Assembly: GCA_937136395.1 (NCBI GenBank)
Contig: CAKZOI010000072.1
Coordinates: 1-64,000 of the forward strand
Length of the DNA: 64,000 bases
Origin: an uncultured Opitutia bacterium
GTDB taxonomy: Bacteria; Verrucomicrobiota; Verrucomicrobiia; Opitutales; Coraliomargaritaceae
Reading direction: 5' to 3'
Below are positions 17,620-28,342 of the stretch, one piece after another. The first letter of the stretch is position 1; every line of letters begins with the position of its first letter. Under the pieces are notes generated by a model that saw only the letters and a list, made by a program, of their open reading frames with translations, was not told where the DNA came from and searched no databases. A program made the translations under genes and the position numbers.

Positions 17620-19793
17620 GCAAGTCAACACCAAGCACTCGCATCGCCCTCATCGGCAACCCGAACACGGGTAAAACTTCACTCTTTAATACCCTAACGG
17701 GTATGCGACAACGTGTGGGCAACTACTCCGGCGTGACTGTGGAGAAAAAGACTGGCACTTGGTCGCTACCGAATGGCCGAGAAGTCGAGCTGATCGATCT
17801 CCCGGGAACCTATAGTTTAAGTGCTAGCTCTTTAGATGAGCGTGTCGCCGTAGACGTAATCACGGGGCACGGCCTCGGGCAGAAGGCACCCGACCTCGTT
17901 GTGGTTGTGGTCGATGTGGAAAACCTTCGCCGCAATCTCTTTCTCGCTTCCCAAGCATCTGAGCTAGGTGTGCCGATCGTGATCGCACTCAATTGCTGGG
18001 ACGTCGCCGAAAAGAAGGGGCTGCAAATCGACAGTAAACTACTGGAGCAACGCCTAGGCGTGCCCGTCGTTCCGACCGTCGCAAAGCGCAAGAGTGGCAC
18101 CGAAGAGCTCGCGAGCGAAATCGCTAAAGCAATCGAAACGCGCCCGATGTTGATGCGCCCGCAATGGCCGGAAGCGGTGCAAAAAGCAATCCACACACTG
18201 CATGAAGAATTGGTTACCAAAAGAGGCGAAAAACTACGAGAGGGTGAACTCCAACGACTTTTATTTGACCGCAAGAGTGCCGTGAGCGAACGCTTACAAT
18301 CGTCAGCTGCCGAACACGAACCTATTGTCAAAGCCGCGCGCGACCAACTTTACAAAGACGGCTTTCAACCCGATGCCGCCGAATCGACGCTTCGCTTTCG
18401 CTTCCTCAATCCACTGCTAAACGATGTGCTGGAGCGCCAAGCGGCGATGAAGAAGCGCAGTAAGTCTGAAGGCATCGATCAGCTACTACTCCACAAGTTT
18501 TGGGGCCTCGTTGTTTTCATCGGCATGATGTATGTCGTATTTCAATCCGTATATACATGGGCTGGACCGATGATGGATCTAATCGAAGGCGGTGTCGGCT
18601 GGGTGCAAGGAATCGCTGCAGATGCACTTGCCAACACCCCGATGCTGCAAAGTTTAATTGCGGACGGTATCATCGGCGGCGTGGGAGCCTTCCTCGTATT
18701 CCTCCCACAGATTCTCGTGCTCTTCTTCTTCATCTCCATTTTAGAGGAATCAGGCTACATGGCACGAGCGGCCTTCCTAATGGATAAGCTATTCCAATGG
18801 TGCGGACTGAACGGTAAGAGCTTCGTGCCTCTTTTAACCAGTTTTGCCTGCGCCATCCCTGGCATTATGGGCGCCCGCACAATTCATGATAACAAGGCAC
18901 GCTTGATCACGATTCTCGTTGCGCCGCTCATGAGTTGCTCCGCACGGCTGCCCGTTTACTTGCTGCTGATCGGTGCCTTCATTGAGCCCGTCTATGGACC
19001 AAAGGTCGCAGGTGCCACGCTCTTTGCGATGCACTTTGTCGGTGCGCTAGTCGCCGCGCCATTTGCTTGGGCTCTCAACAGAACAGTCAATAAAGGTCGC
19101 AAGCCTGAGCCCTTTGTCATGGAGCTGCCCCACTATCGCGTGCCACAGATAAAGCTCACCTGCTACCGTATGTATGAGAGCGGCAAGGAGTTTGTCGTGC
19201 GCGCGGGAACCGTGATCTTCGCAATGACTATTGTCATTTGGGCGCTCTTGTATTTCCCGCGTTCGACAAATGTCGAAGAACTGGTCACCACTGCTTACAC
19301 TCAAGAGTTAGAAGCTGGTGCATTGATAGATGAAGACGAGCTCTCTAAACGCATCGATGCTGCCTACCTAGAGCAAAGCTATATGGGGCGTTTCGGAAAA
19401 TTCGCTCAGCCTGTATTTGCACCTGCTGGCTACGACTGGAAGATCACCGTTGGCGTGCTCGCCAGTTTCCCAGCGCGTGAAATTATTATTTCCACTCTCG
19501 GAATCACCTATGCACTCGGCGGCGAGGTCGATGAAGAATCCGATGACTTACGCAGCACCCTCACACGAGCAAAATGGGAAAGTGGCCCACGTGCAGGAGA
19601 ACCCGTGTTCAATATTCCGGTAGCCCTATCGATCATGGTCTTTTTCGCGCTCTGCATGCAGTGCGGTGCTACCGTTGCCGTCATTGCAAAAGAGCTCAAC
19701 TGGTGGTGGGCAAGCGGTAGTTTCTTTGGTTTAACTGCGATTGCCTGGGCAGCCGCGGTGCTGGTCTATCAAGTTGGCATGATGTTTGCCTAG
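17616..19793 (+). CDS. feoB: FeoB, ferrous iron transporter with GTPase domain
   Basis: A 725-residue membrane protein. The N-terminal G domain has G1 GNPNTGKTSLFNTLTG, a Thr in the switch (NYSGVTVEKKTG), G3 DLPGTYSLS and G4 ALNCWDVAEK. A helical insertion domain follows (about 170-270), then two Gate motifs with conserved Cys (CAIPGIMGART; FPAREIIISTLG) and multiple membrane helices. FeoB imports Fe(II) across the inner membrane. Length and order are normal for the family. Together with the opposed ABC importer it makes this a metal-uptake locus. Confidence 0.97.
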   Translation: MSKSTPSTRIALIGNPNTGKTSLFNTLTGMRQRVGNYSGVTVEKKTGTWSLPNGREVELIDLPGTYSLSASSLDERVAVDVITGHGLGQKAPDLVVVVVDVENLRRNLFLASQASELGVPIVIALNCWDVAEKKGLQIDSKLLEQRLGVPVVPTVAKRKSGTEELASEIAKAIETRPMLMRPQWPEAVQKAIHTLHEELVTKRGEKLREGELQRLLFDRKSAVSERLQSSAAEHEPIVKAARDQLYKDGFQPDAAESTLRFRFLNPLLNDVLERQAAMKKRSKSEGIDQLLLHKFWGLVVFIGMMYVVFQSVYTWAGPMMDLIEGGVGWVQGIAADALANTPMLQSLIADGIIGGVGAFLVFLPQILVLFFFISILEESGYMARAAFLMDKLFQWCGLNGKSFVPLLTSFACAIPGIMGARTIHDNKARLITILVAPLMSCSARLPVYLLLIGAFIEPVYGPKVAGATLFAMHFVGALVAAPFAWALNRTVNKGRKPEPFVMELPHYRVPQIKLTCYRMYESGKEFVVRAGTVIFAMTIVIWALLYFPRSTNVEELVTTAYTQELEAGALIDEDELSKRIDAAYLEQSYMGRFGKFAQPVFAPAGYDWKITVGVLASFPAREIIISTLGITYALGGEVDEESDDLRSTLTRAKWESGPRAGEPVFNIPVALSIMVFFALCMQCGATVAVIAKELNWWWASGSFFGLTAIAWAAAVLVYQVGMMFA

Positions 19794-19860
19794 CGATCAG
19801 GAGATAAAAGAAATCGATTCCCTAAGTTGAGATTTGGCCTCACAACCATAGAGTTCTACT

Positions 19861-20016
19861 ATGCAGATCATCGAAACCATCATCGTCGCTTTCGTCATCT
19901 TGAGCGCCATAATCTATCTGTATAAGACCTTTAAGCCTAAGGAAAATTCTGGAAGCGGCTGCGGCTGTGGCACAACCGATTGCAAAGTGCCGAAACCGAA
20001 GATTGAGAAGAAGTAA
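19861..20016 (+). CDS. FeoB-associated Cys-rich membrane protein
   Basis: A 51-residue ORF 67 bp after feoB. One N-terminal membrane helix (IIETIIVAFVILSAIIYLY) is followed by a short Lys/Pro segment and a Cys cluster (GCGCGTTDCKV), then a basic tail. This is the layout of the small 'FeoB-associated Cys-rich membrane protein' family found after feoB in many bacteria; its Cys residues may handle Fe(II). No homology search could be run. The start is the only ATG with a full membrane helix. Confidence 0.85.
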   Translation: MQIIETIIVAFVILSAIIYLYKTFKPKENSGSGCGCGTTDCKVPKPKIEKK

Positions 20017-20035
20017 TCCGCTAACCTTGCGTCGT

Positions 20036-21466
20036 TCACTCTCCAACCAGCACATCTAATAAGGCGTGCAGCTTCATCTCCGTTTCGCGCATTTCCTTAT
20101 CAGGGTCGGAACCCTCGACAATACCCGCACCCGCATAGAGTCGTGCACTATCACCTTCGATTAACGCAGAACGAATACTGACGACCATCTCGCCTTCATT
20201 GAGATGGTTGAACCAACCGACGACGCCCGCGTAGAGTCCACGATCGATTCTCTCTAAGTCCTTAATGCGTGGCACAGCGGCTTCACGAGGCGTCCCACCA
20301 ACCGCTGGCGTGGGATGCATATCCGATAACATATCGAGTAAATGAACCGTCTCTCCGACCTCTGCCTTAATCGGCGTGCGTAAATGCTGCACATTGGCGA
20401 GTGGCAATAAGCGCGGCGCAGCTTCGGCCTTTGCTTCCACTCCAAGGTTCGCCAAACGACGAATAATCGAATCGCGCACATAGGCGTGCTCATGTTGATC
20501 TTTTACACTTTCCAGAAGCCCACGCGCATACTTCGCATCCTCTCCTGCAGTCGCACCGCGAGGTGCTGAACCAGCAATAGCTTCAGTCAGTAAATGCCCA
20601 TCACGTATCTGCAATAAGCGTTCAGGCGTCGCACCCATAAAACTCCCCGCCTGACCACCTCCGTAAGAAAAAGTAAAGCAGCCACTAAAACGCTCGCGCA
20701 AGCGGTTCAATGCATTGAGCGGCTGCCATGCCTTGTCGGCCTTTAATTCCACGCCACGTGCCAAAACAATTTTCTCATACGCACCTGATCGAATCTCTGC
20801 GAGGGCAGCTTCAACTGCCTGTGCATAGTGATCTGGCGCAAGCTCCGTCCGCGAGACTACTTTTGGCTCTGGTTGAGCCTGTAAAGCCCCCTCTTCGGAA
20901 GTATAATCAAAAGCACCGAACTTACTATACGCTCCCCAGACTCGAGCGACTAAGAGATCTACATCCGTATCAGGGTCGATTCGCAAATTGGCAACTGCCC
21001 CATACTTCCCCTTAGAGCGCGAAACTTGCCAACGCGGCAAGAACACCGTCGCCGCTGGAAATGCAGAGCCTTCGGCTACGCAATCATCAAATGCAAACGC
21101 AGTAAAAAAATGCGGCCCAGTAAACGGCTCACTCAAATCACCCACCGCGATTGTGTTTTCTAAAATTTCATCCGAAAACGCCTTCACCTGCTCAAAACGA
21201 TCAGGGCCATTAAATCGAGCCTCAACCACCGCCTCCGCACCAGCCAGCGCCTCCTCATCAGACGCCCGCTCGATATAAAAATGTAATTCCTCTGGCTCAT
21301 AAATCGACTCCAGCACCGCCAAAGGCGCAATGTGCCGAACCGCCAAAGAAATACTCGCGATCTGAAAATGCCCCTTCTCACGAGCCGCCTCACGGCACCC
21401 CTCTAAAAAAGAACGCAAGGCACCCTCATCACGTTCGGGCAGCATACTGGAAGGGATAATTTGCAT
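20036..21466 (-). CDS. menF: Isochorismate synthase
   Basis: A 476-residue chorismate-utilising enzyme that converts chorismate to isochorismate, the entry step of menaquinone (or siderophore) synthesis. The C-terminal half carries the family signature: [64 protein letters not shown] and [19 protein letters not shown]. The N-terminal half is poorly conserved, as usual. No other men genes are in the window. With no siderophore synthesis genes nearby, the menaquinone role (MenF) is preferred over EntC. Confidence 0.9.
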   Translation of the reverse strand: MQIIPSSMLPERDEGALRSFLEGCREAAREKGHFQIASISLAVRHIAPLAVLESIYEPEELHFYIERASDEEALAGAEAVVEARFNGPDRFEQVKAFSDEILENTIAVGDLSEPFTGPHFFTAFAFDDCVAEGSAFPAATVFLPRWQVSRSKGKYGAVANLRIDPDTDVDLLVARVWGAYSKFGAFDYTSEEGALQAQPEPKVVSRTELAPDHYAQAVEAALAEIRSGAYEKIVLARGVELKADKAWQPLNALNRLRERFSGCFTFSYGGGQAGSFMGATPERLLQIRDGHLLTEAIAGSAPRGATAGEDAKYARGLLESVKDQHEHAYVRDSIIRRLANLGVEAKAEAAPRLLPLANVQHLRTPIKAEVGETVHLLDMLSDMHPTPAVGGTPREAAVPRIKDLERIDRGLYAGVVGWFNHLNEGEMVVSIRSALIEGDSARLYAGAGIVEGSDPDKEMRETEMKLHALLDVLVGE

Positions 21467-21880
21467 AAAGACTGGAAGGGAAACAAATGCGCAGTAAACC
21501 GCAACTCGGAAGTCCGAGAATGCAATGCCCCATCATACGCGGATTTAGCCTAAGGAGGCAGGAAGTGCTAAACATACGTCGCAGGTAGCGGCGCGGGTCC
21601 CTCCGCGCCACACGCATGCGCTGCCCCACCGAAGTCCTCGCTAAAATACCTTTACCAGTGCACTCATCTTTCCCTCAGCCGTAGCGCTCGAGCTGGATCG
21701 CGCCAACCGAGTCTAAGCGCCCCAACTAGAGCGGCTTATTCATAAGCCCGCGCAAGCGCGGACACCACTAAACGTTCGTTTCACCTCAACCCCGCCCCCG
21801 AACCTTCTCCCAGAAACCCTCTTTTCGATTTGCGCCAACCCGCTCCTAACTCCTAACTCCTAGCTTCTAACTCCTTTACC
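21467..21880. other. Intergenic region with GC-rich hairpins and pyrimidine-rich tandem repeats
   Basis: A 414-bp stretch between two genes transcribed away from each other, with no convincing ORF. It contains a GGCGCGG-N6-CCGCGCC hairpin (21590-21609) and a CCGCGC-AA-GCGCGG hairpin (21748-21761). Near its right end is a run of CTAACTCCT-type units (21843-21876) ending just before the helicase ATG. It must hold promoters for menF (minus) and the helicase (plus), but none could be placed with confidence. The composition suggests an accumulation of small dispersed repeats. Confidence 0.55.
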
Positions 21881-23857
21881 ATGCACCCAGTCTTTCCAGA
21901 AATCGATTTCCGAGGCGAACTCAACGACGAGCAATACGCTGCTGTGACCGCCGAACCAGGCCCTGCCCTCGTGTTGGCGGGTGCCGGCTCTGGAAAGACT
22001 CGCACCTTGACCTATCGGGTCGCATATCTCCTCTCTCAGGGGCACATACCGAACGAAATTCTGCTGCTGACGTTCACCAATAAGTCCGCCCGCGAAATGC
22101 TGGAACGTGTCGAAGATCTGACAGGTATCTCTCGTCGCTATCTCTGGGGCGGCACGTTTCACAGTATTGCGCAACGTATCCTTCGTGTGAACGGTGCCAA
22201 AGTCGGGCTGAAAAACAACTACACCATTCTCGACGAAGGTGAGGCAGAATCCTTACTCAAAAACGCGATCCAGAAAGTCGATCCGACCTTTATTAAAGGT
22301 AAAAACAACCCGAAGCCGAAGGTCATCGCCAATATGATCAGCTACGCGCGCAACACCTGTAAAAGCGTGTTTGACGAAGCCGAAGAGCACTACCCCTTCC
22401 TTGAAGGAATGGCCGCAAAGATCGAAAGCTTCCACAAGACCTACCAAGCCATCAAGCTGGAGCAGCAGGTAGTCGATTATGACGACTTACTGGAATACTT
22501 CCTCAAGTTACTACGCGAACACCCGGACATCGCTCAACAATACCAAGACCGTTTTAAACACATACTGGTCGACGAATTTCAAGATACCAACCGTCTACAA
22601 TCCGATATCGTCGATTGTCTCGCGGCCAAGCACCAAGTCATGGCTGTAGGCGACGATGCGCAATGCATCTACACTTGGCGCGGCGCCGACTTCGACAACA
22701 TTATGCGCTTCAATGACCGCCATCCAGAAGCGGTAATCCACAAGATCGAAACCAACTACCGTAGTTCTCCTGAGATTCTAGAATTTGCCAATTCAGTGCT
22801 AGGCGCACAACCCGCCGGACTGGGCTACTCCAAAGAGCTCCGCGCAGTCAATTCATCGGGCGACAAACCCTATTTCGTGCCCCTCATGGACGCACGCGGA
22901 CAAGCCAACTTCATCATTCAACGGATCGAAGGGCTACTCGAAGAGGGCCGCAACCTCTCCGACATCGCCATCCTTTACCGTGCGCATTATCATGCAATGG
23001 ACCTGCAGATGGAGCTCACTCGCCGCAACATTGATTACCAAATCACCAGTGGCGTGCGCTTCTTCGAACAAGCCCACATCAAAGACTTCACCGCACAACT
23101 ACGCTTTGCCTCCAATCCAGCCGACGTTTCCGCCTTTGCGCGCTTCGTTTGCCTGCTACCGAAAGTCGGGCCCAAAACCGCCGAGCGCCTGCATGCGCTA
23201 ACCAAGAAGCTGGCCGAAAAACAGGAGAAAAATTTCTGCGATGTATTATGCTCCGAAGACGTGCTGAAGAAGGTGCCCAACGATGCCAAAGAAGAATGGC
23301 CTTCGCTCGCCGAAACCATTCGAGAGGTCTCGGCAGCGCTCACCGAAGACTCGCCACAAGCCATCGTGCAACTCGCGCTCGACGGCTGGTATAGCAGTTA
23401 CATTCGAGAGATCTACCCCAACTGGACGGATCGCGCAGACGACTTACAGAGCTTAATCAGTTTTGCCAGCCGCTACGACACCATGCAAGAGCTGCTCGCG
23501 CAATTGGTCTTGCTCGCCTCTGAAAGTAACGAGCGCAGCCCCGAAGAACAACAAAACTGCCTACGCTTAACCACCATTCACCAAGCCAAAGGCCTCGAAT
23601 TTCCAGTCGTGTTTGTCATCGGACTCGCCGACGGGCTCTTTCCACTCAAACGCACCATCGACGACGGCAATATGGAAGAAGAACGTCGCCTCTTCTACGT
23701 CGCTGTGACCCGCGCGATGGAAGAGCTCTACCTCGCCTATCCCATGCTCAACAATCAAGGCAACAACGTGATGCGTCTCAACCCAAGCCGTTTCATCCAA
23801 GAAGTCCACACCAGCAACTACGAAACCTTACGCGCCGCACCGACAAGGAGTTGGTAA
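21881..23857 (+). CDS. UvrD/PcrA/Rep-family superfamily 1A DNA helicase
   Basis: A 658-residue 3'-5' DNA helicase. Motifs in order: Q-motif LNDEQYAAV, Walker [16 protein letters not shown] (motif I), [12 protein letters not shown] (Ia), [14 protein letters not shown] (II), [15 protein letters not shown] (III), [11 protein letters not shown] (IV), [20 protein letters not shown] (V) and [14 protein letters not shown] (VI). It is shorter than UvrD/PcrA (about 720 aa), lacking their C-terminal extension, and resembles Rep-like proteins. A role in repair or fork restart is likely. The following gene begins within 6 bp. Confidence 0.95.
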   Translation: MHPVFPEIDFRGELNDEQYAAVTAEPGPALVLAGAGSGKTRTLTYRVAYLLSQGHIPNEILLLTFTNKSAREMLERVEDLTGISRRYLWGGTFHSIAQRILRVNGAKVGLKNNYTILDEGEAESLLKNAIQKVDPTFIKGKNNPKPKVIANMISYARNTCKSVFDEAEEHYPFLEGMAAKIESFHKTYQAIKLEQQVVDYDDLLEYFLKLLREHPDIAQQYQDRFKHILVDEFQDTNRLQSDIVDCLAAKHQVMAVGDDAQCIYTWRGADFDNIMRFNDRHPEAVIHKIETNYRSSPEILEFANSVLGAQPAGLGYSKELRAVNSSGDKPYFVPLMDARGQANFIIQRIEGLLEEGRNLSDIAILYRAHYHAMDLQMELTRRNIDYQITSGVRFFEQAHIKDFTAQLRFASNPADVSAFARFVCLLPKVGPKTAERLHALTKKLAEKQEKNFCDVLCSEDVLKKVPNDAKEEWPSLAETIREVSAALTEDSPQAIVQLALDGWYSSYIREIYPNWTDRADDLQSLISFASRYDTMQELLAQLVLLASESNERSPEEQQNCLRLTTIHQAKGLEFPVVFVIGLADGLFPLKRTIDDGNMEEERRLFYVAVTRAMEELYLAYPMLNNQGNNVMRLNPSRFIQEVHTSNYETLRAAPTRSW

Positions 23858-23862
23858 TCAAT

Positions 23863-24147
23863 ATGTTTCCCGAAAAAAAGAAAAAGAAAGTCGATTACGA
23901 AGCACTCAACTCCTCGTTGATGCGAATTCCGCGCATGGAAGTCGCCGCCGTGCGTAGCTTAATAGACATCGGGATCCGCGAGATTTACGACCTGCAAGGT
24001 CGATCACCCGAAGTGCTGATGGAAGACGCGCGGAAGAAAAACCCCGAAATCCCAGACGACCGAATTCGCTATTTTCGTATGGCAGTTTATTTTGCAGAAA
24101 CCGACGAGCCCGAAACCGCCCGCCTCCACCCAGCCGAGTGGAACTAA
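23863..24147 (+). CDS. Cdd1/pathogenicity-locus-type helix-hairpin-helix protein
   Basis: About 94 residues. A Lys-rich start (MFPEKKKKKVDYEAL) is followed by a helix-hairpin-helix-like segment (RIPRMEVAAVRSLIDIGIREIYDLQGRSPEVLMEDA) and FRMAVYFAETDEPE. This resembles the Cdd1 ('pathogenicity locus') family of small HhH proteins found in many genera; despite the name there is no evidence of virulence. A TTG at 23851 extends the frame, but it abuts the AAGGAG ribosome-binding site, so the ATG at 23863 is chosen. It is coupled to the helicase gene upstream, which fits a nucleic-acid role. Confidence 0.8.
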   Translation: MFPEKKKKKVDYEALNSSLMRIPRMEVAAVRSLIDIGIREIYDLQGRSPEVLMEDARKKNPEIPDDRIRYFRMAVYFAETDEPETARLHPAEWN

Positions 24148-24173
24148 TTCAGCTATAGTCGCTCCATACTGTT

Positions 24174-24857
24174 ATGATCTCTCAAGAAATTGAAATACCG
24201 GGCGAAGTGCCTGTCATGACTTTAGGCAACACGGTTTTATTCCCCCAGGCAATTATGCCGCTGTATATCTTTGAACCACGCTACCGTGAAATGCTCGATC
24301 ATGTGCTTGCGAATGATCGTATCTTTGCGATTGCGGGCCTGAATGAAGCAGCAACGGACGCAGAAGTTTTCGAGACGCCCCATAGAGTCGCTGGCGTAGG
24401 ACTCATTCGCGCCTGCCAACAAAATCCAGACGGCACATTCAATCTAATCCTACAAGGGCTCGCTCGGATCGAAATGGAAAGTATTGTGAGTGAAGAGCCC
24501 TACCGCACCGCCCGTATTAAACAAGTATTGAGCGAAATCGGTGGCACGTCGGAAGCGATGCAATCAATCCCCACACGCATCACTGCCTTGATTAAGGCAC
24601 AACGTCGACTCGGTGCCGATATTCCTGCTGAGGTCGTTCGTTTTTTGGATTCACTGGATGACCCTGAGAACGTGCTAGATATCGCCATCTACACGCTGTG
24701 CACCGAAAGCCCACTAAAACAGGATCTGCTGGAAACCCTCGGCATCGTGCCGCGTTTCAATAAATTCAGTCGCTACCTCCTCGACAAAATTGAAAGGCTC
24801 AAAATCGACCAACAACTCAAGGGTGGACTCAACGAGGACGACGTAGGCAATAACTGA
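24174..24857 (+). CDS. Lon substrate-binding (N-terminal) domain protein
   Basis: A 227-residue protein consisting of only the LON N domain: VPVMTLGNTVLFPQAIMPLYIFEPRYREMLDHVL at the start, then GVGLIRACQQNPDGTFNLILQGLARIEME and a helical C-terminal part. There is no AAA+ or protease domain. Such stand-alone proteins (YcaC/LonN-type) are widespread and poorly understood. It is co-directional with the Cdd1-like gene (26-bp gap) and probably the last gene of the helicase operon. Confidence 0.92.
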   Translation: MISQEIEIPGEVPVMTLGNTVLFPQAIMPLYIFEPRYREMLDHVLANDRIFAIAGLNEAATDAEVFETPHRVAGVGLIRACQQNPDGTFNLILQGLARIEMESIVSEEPYRTARIKQVLSEIGGTSEAMQSIPTRITALIKAQRRLGADIPAEVVRFLDSLDDPENVLDIAIYTLCTESPLKQDLLETLGIVPRFNKFSRYLLDKIERLKIDQQLKGGLNEDDVGNN

Positions 24858-25000
24858 GAGTTCTTAACTCAGAACTACCAATGTAGCGCCATCCAAACCC
24901 AGAGAACAAGAGCAGTCACTACAAAACAAATGAATGCCATGAGCGCGCTTGAAAACTGTTTCAAAAATTACAACTGAGCGATGCACCCCAGCCTAAAACA

Positions 25001-25037
25001 GCTGATTAACGTTTATTCACGTTCATTCACGGTTCAA
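25001..25037 (-). repeat. ACGT/TTAAT dispersed repeat, copy 1
   Basis: Read on the minus strand, the segment has AACCGTGAATGAACGTGAAT followed by AAACGTTAATCAGC. It matches 50171-50206 on the plus strand with few mismatches. Internally it looks like degenerate 12-bp units (xAATgaACGT). It lies in the 206-bp gap between convergent genes. Confidence 0.65.
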
Positions 25038-25063
25038 CTCATCTTACAGAACGCTCAGATAAA

Positions 25064-27328
25064 TTAACTCAAATTCATTGGATCGACATCAAGCAAATCG
25101 ATCACTTCCTTGTCCATTTTGAAGCCTTCGCGCAAAGCCACAAGATCCTGTATCACACGACTCGCACTGGGTGCAAAATACCATAATTGAAAACGATATT
25201 CGTCACGAATCTTCTCAATCGGCGCAGGTGCCGGCCCGCGAATTTCTAGACGCTCGCCCATCTTTTCTTCTACGAGCTTAGTCCATGCATCCAGGTAGAA
25301 ATTTACCTTGTCGGGATTCCGACCACGAAACAAATGCCGTATCAAATGTCGAAACGGTGGATAGTTAAATTCACGGCGTTGCTCCAGCTCCTCCAACTGG
25401 AAACCATCAAAGTCTGAACGCCTAGCAAACTGCACTGGCGGGGCGTGAGGCGTATGGGTCTGAATCACCACTTCGCCTGATCGATCACCGCGCCCTGAGC
25501 GGCCCGACACTTGCACGATCAATTGAAAAGTGCGTTCGGCAGCTCGAAAATCTTCGACATGGAGCGATCGGTCCGCATCGACGAGCCCCACCAAGGTCAC
25601 ATTCGGGAAGTCCAGGCCTTTAGCGATCATTTGCGTGCCAACCAGTAGATCGATTTTGCCGACTCTAAAGTCGTTTAGAATTTTACGATACAAGTTCTTC
25701 TTCGACATCGAATCGGCATCCATGCGCACGATCTTTGCGCGCGGCAAAATCTTCTGCACGATGTCTTCAATTTTCTGAGTCCCCTGCCCGCGCATCCGGA
25801 TCGCGACCGACTTACACTCCGGGCATTTCACTGGCGCGTATTCTTCTTCGCCACATAAATGACAACGCAGTTTCTTATCCGTCCGATGAAAGGTCTTCGG
25901 GATACTGCAATGATCACAACCAGCAACGTATCCACAATCTGGACACATCATACTCGTTGAGAATCCGCGCCGGTTAAGAAAGAGAATGCTCTGCTCTTTC
26001 TTTTCAAAACGATCGATCAACTTATCTGCCAGCATGCGCGAGATCGGCGATGGCCCTTTCCCCGTATGTCCCTCGCGGCGCATATCCACAAGATGGATCT
26101 TCGGCAACTGGCGGTTATCGACACGATTCAAAATACGATCCACGGCATACTTGCCACGTTCGACATTGTAGAGTGATTCCAGCGAAGGTGTCGCCGAACC
26201 AAGCACACAGACCGCCTTGGAAAGATGCGCCCGATACACCGCCACATCTCGACCGTGATAACGGGGCGACTCTTCTTGCTTATAAGAGGGCTCATGCTCC
26301 TCATCCACAATCATGAGTTTTAGGTTTTGCACTGGCGCAAAGACCGCAGAGCGCGCGCCCACCACGACGTGGGCTTCACCGCTCGCCAGTGCTTTCCAGG
26401 CATCATAGCGTTCACCTTCTGAGAGATGACTGTGCCACACCACCGTGTGCACTCCACGTGCCTCTAGGCGCGCCCGCACACGTCCCACTGTCTGCGGCGC
26501 AAGCGCCACTTCAGGCACGAGAAAGATCACTCCACCACCAGAGGCAACGATCTGTTCGATCGCGTTTAAATACACCTCGGTTTTACCAGATCCCGTCACA
26601 CCATGCAGGAGGCGCACGCTAAATGCATCTTGATCAATCGCAGTGGTGATCGACTCCACTGCAGCAGCCTGCTCCTCGGTCAAGGTGACCCGCGTTTCGC
26701 TGGCAACGGTTTCGACCTCGCCCAACTCATCTTCATAGGCGATGCGCTCTTCTTCGGTATCGGTTTCGCGTAAAAACCCTTTGCTCACCAAGGCATCACA
26801 CGCAGATGCACTGAGCTTCATTCGCTTTAAAATATCGGCGCGGGGCAAGGGCTTCAGTTGCTGGCGTATAAATTTCAACAACTCGGATTGCTTCGGCGCA
26901 CGCTTCTCCAAGTGAGCTAGCTCCTCAGCACTCGGAGCTTTACCAGCTGAAATGTAACGGCGCGTCTTCGCCTTCATTCCTTTGCGAATCGCAGCAGGAA
27001 TCATCGTTTCCAAAACCGCCTCAGGCGTCGATGCGTAATAGCGTAATGCCCAGCGATACAGCTCCATCAAATCAGGAGGAAGCACCGGATAGTCCTGCAC
27101 CACTTCGTAGAGCATTTTCAGCTTTCCGGGGGGCACCACTTGATCGGTGCCGAAACGCGTGACTACACCCAACTCACTACGACGACGTAGAGGAATGCGC
27201 ACCAAGGACCCGACCTGCACGCTGCCACTACAAGTCGGCGGCACCGCATAGGCCAACGCCTTATCGAAACCTGACAGGGCGATGACTTCAACGATGCGCG
27301 TATCGACTGTGGCTTTACGATTGGACAT
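25064..27328 (-). CDS. priA: Primosomal protein N' (replication restart helicase PriA)
   Basis: A 754-residue SF2 helicase. The N-terminal 3'-DNA-binding domain ([18 protein letters not shown]) is followed by Walker [21 protein letters not shown]-type box [14 protein letters not shown] and [10 protein letters not shown]. The zinc-binding region has eight Cys in pairs ([30 protein letters not shown]), and motifs V-VI read [18 protein letters not shown] and [18 protein letters not shown]. PriA reloads DnaB at stalled forks. It is the last gene of a fur-like/TPR/priA operon, with a 13-bp gap. Confidence 0.96.
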   Translation of the reverse strand: MSNRKATVDTRIVEVIALSGFDKALAYAVPPTCSGSVQVGSLVRIPLRRRSELGVVTRFGTDQVVPPGKLKMLYEVVQDYPVLPPDLMELYRWALRYYASTPEAVLETMIPAAIRKGMKAKTRRYISAGKAPSAEELAHLEKRAPKQSELLKFIRQQLKPLPRADILKRMKLSASACDALVSKGFLRETDTEEERIAYEDELGEVETVASETRVTLTEEQAAAVESITTAIDQDAFSVRLLHGVTGSGKTEVYLNAIEQIVASGGGVIFLVPEVALAPQTVGRVRARLEARGVHTVVWHSHLSEGERYDAWKALASGEAHVVVGARSAVFAPVQNLKLMIVDEEHEPSYKQEESPRYHGRDVAVYRAHLSKAVCVLGSATPSLESLYNVERGKYAVDRILNRVDNRQLPKIHLVDMRREGHTGKGPSPISRMLADKLIDRFEKKEQSILFLNRRGFSTSMMCPDCGYVAGCDHCSIPKTFHRTDKKLRCHLCGEEEYAPVKCPECKSVAIRMRGQGTQKIEDIVQKILPRAKIVRMDADSMSKKNLYRKILNDFRVGKIDLLVGTQMIAKGLDFPNVTLVGLVDADRSLHVEDFRAAERTFQLIVQVSGRSGRGDRSGEVVIQTHTPHAPPVQFARRSDFDGFQLEELEQRREFNYPPFRHLIRHLFRGRNPDKVNFYLDAWTKLVEEKMGERLEIRGPAPAPIEKIRDEYRFQLWYFAPSASRVIQDLVALREGFKMDKEVIDLLDVDPMNLS

Positions 27329-27341
27329 TCAATTTCAGCTT

Positions 27342-27707
27342 TTAGCCAATTTTCAAATCTCTCAACAGCGCACAAAAGTCGGGGTGATCTTGTAAATCAT
27401 GCAAATCTGGATCGTGCTGCATCCAATGAAAATCAACATATCCATGCGTGATCGCATCACGTAAGGCACGCACCGAATCGGTATAGCGATTCTTTAAGCA
27501 CAGACTACAGGCCAGATTGTAGTGTGCGGTCGGATCTTCTGGAGTTAAACGCACCAACTTACGGTCGAGCCTCAGGCCCGCGTCAAGCTGCCCTGTCTGG
27601 GTATACATATGCGCCAAAATTGAAGCCACCCGCACATCTTTTGGTATGCGTTTATGTAGGTTTTCGAAAAAGCTGAGTTCGAAATCGAGATTCTTGCGTT
27701 TCGCCAT
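27342..27707 (-). CDS. Small TPR-repeat protein
   Basis: A 121-residue soluble protein with about two tetratricopeptide repeats (DVRVASILAHMYTQTGQLDAG; DPTAHYNLACSLCLKNRYTDS). A C-terminal segment, HDPDLHDLQDHPDFCALLRDL, is typical of short TPR proteins annotated in this phylum. TPRs mediate protein-protein contacts; no partner can be named. It lies 5 bp downstream of the Fur-like gene and 13 bp upstream of priA. Confidence 0.85.
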   Translation of the reverse strand: MAKRKNLDFELSFFENLHKRIPKDVRVASILAHMYTQTGQLDAGLRLDRKLVRLTPEDPTAHYNLACSLCLKNRYTDSVRALRDAITHGYVDFHWMQHDPDLHDLQDHPDFCALLRDLKIG

Positions 27708-27712
27708 CTCGA

Positions 27713-28195
27713 CTATGCTTTAGTGGCGCGCGAGCAGATGCCAGCGGCTTTTAATTCGTTACAATGCGCCGTCACCTGCAAGCGCTGGCTCTCGACATTC
27801 AATGCCAACTTATCGGCAACGGTTTTACCATACCACTCCATGAAGGGTGCATCGATTTCGAAAATCTTATCGCAATCCAAACAGATCACTTGCGCTTGAA
27901 AGGTAGTGGCGTTGCGGTTCGCCATGTAGAACTTGTAGTCCCGCCCCACATCGACCTCGCGTATCAGACTACTCTCGGTCAAAATCGGCAATGCGCGATA
28001 CACCGTAGCCCGTGATACCGAGTCATCAATCTCACGCGCTCGCTCCAGTAAATCTTCGGCGGTAAAGTGATCGGGATGCTCATATGCGGCATCAAAAATC
28101 GCAACACGCTGACTGGTAACGCGCAGTCCTTTGCTCGTCAGAAACTCCTTAAACGTTTCACGGATGCTATCAATATTGGGTGTATTCGAGTCCAT
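27713..28195 (-). CDS. Fur-family transcriptional regulator lacking the canonical His-rich metal box
   Basis: 160 residues from the ATG at 28195; the frame runs on to 28330, but that stretch is repeat-like and not Fur-like. The N-terminal winged helix is typical ([20 protein letters not shown], residues 23-42; [18 protein letters not shown], 61-78). The dimerisation domain keeps one CxxC (CLDC, 105-108). The adjacent HHHDH of classical Fur is replaced by TFQAQ (98-102), and the last CxxC is not intact (single Cys at 154). It may sense something other than iron, or be a metal-independent or PerR/Irr-like variant. First gene of the operon with priA. Confidence 0.88.
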   Translation of the reverse strand: MDSNTPNIDSIRETFKEFLTSKGLRVTSQRVAIFDAAYEHPDHFTAEDLLERAREIDDSVSRATVYRALPILTESSLIREVDVGRDYKFYMANRNATTFQAQVICLDCDKIFEIDAPFMEWYGKTVADKLALNVESQRLQVTAHCNELKAAGICSRATKA

Positions 28196-28292
28196 TTTCC
28201 TTATTGAGACTGAGTTGAGACAGGGAACTCGTTGATGGCAAGGTATTTTGTATAAGCAATACCTTGATCGAGCCGAAAATCGCGAAACTATT

Positions 28293-28330
28293 CCAAGTTC
28301 AAAGTTGAACGTTCGATATTCCATGTTCAC
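28293..28330 (-). repeat. GAAC/TTGAACG dispersed repeat, copy upstream of uup
   Basis: On the minus strand this reads GAACATGGAATATCGAACG then TTCAACTTTGAAC. The same kind of string appears in opposite orientation just after uup (30256-30297). It occupies the gap between the Fur-like gene and uup. Confidence 0.55.
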
Positions 28331-28342
28331 CCCTAGGGGTGT

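Noticed and set aside
28196-28330. N-terminal extension of the Fur-like gene
   Set aside because: The stretch consists partly of the GAAC repeat and has no Fur similarity.
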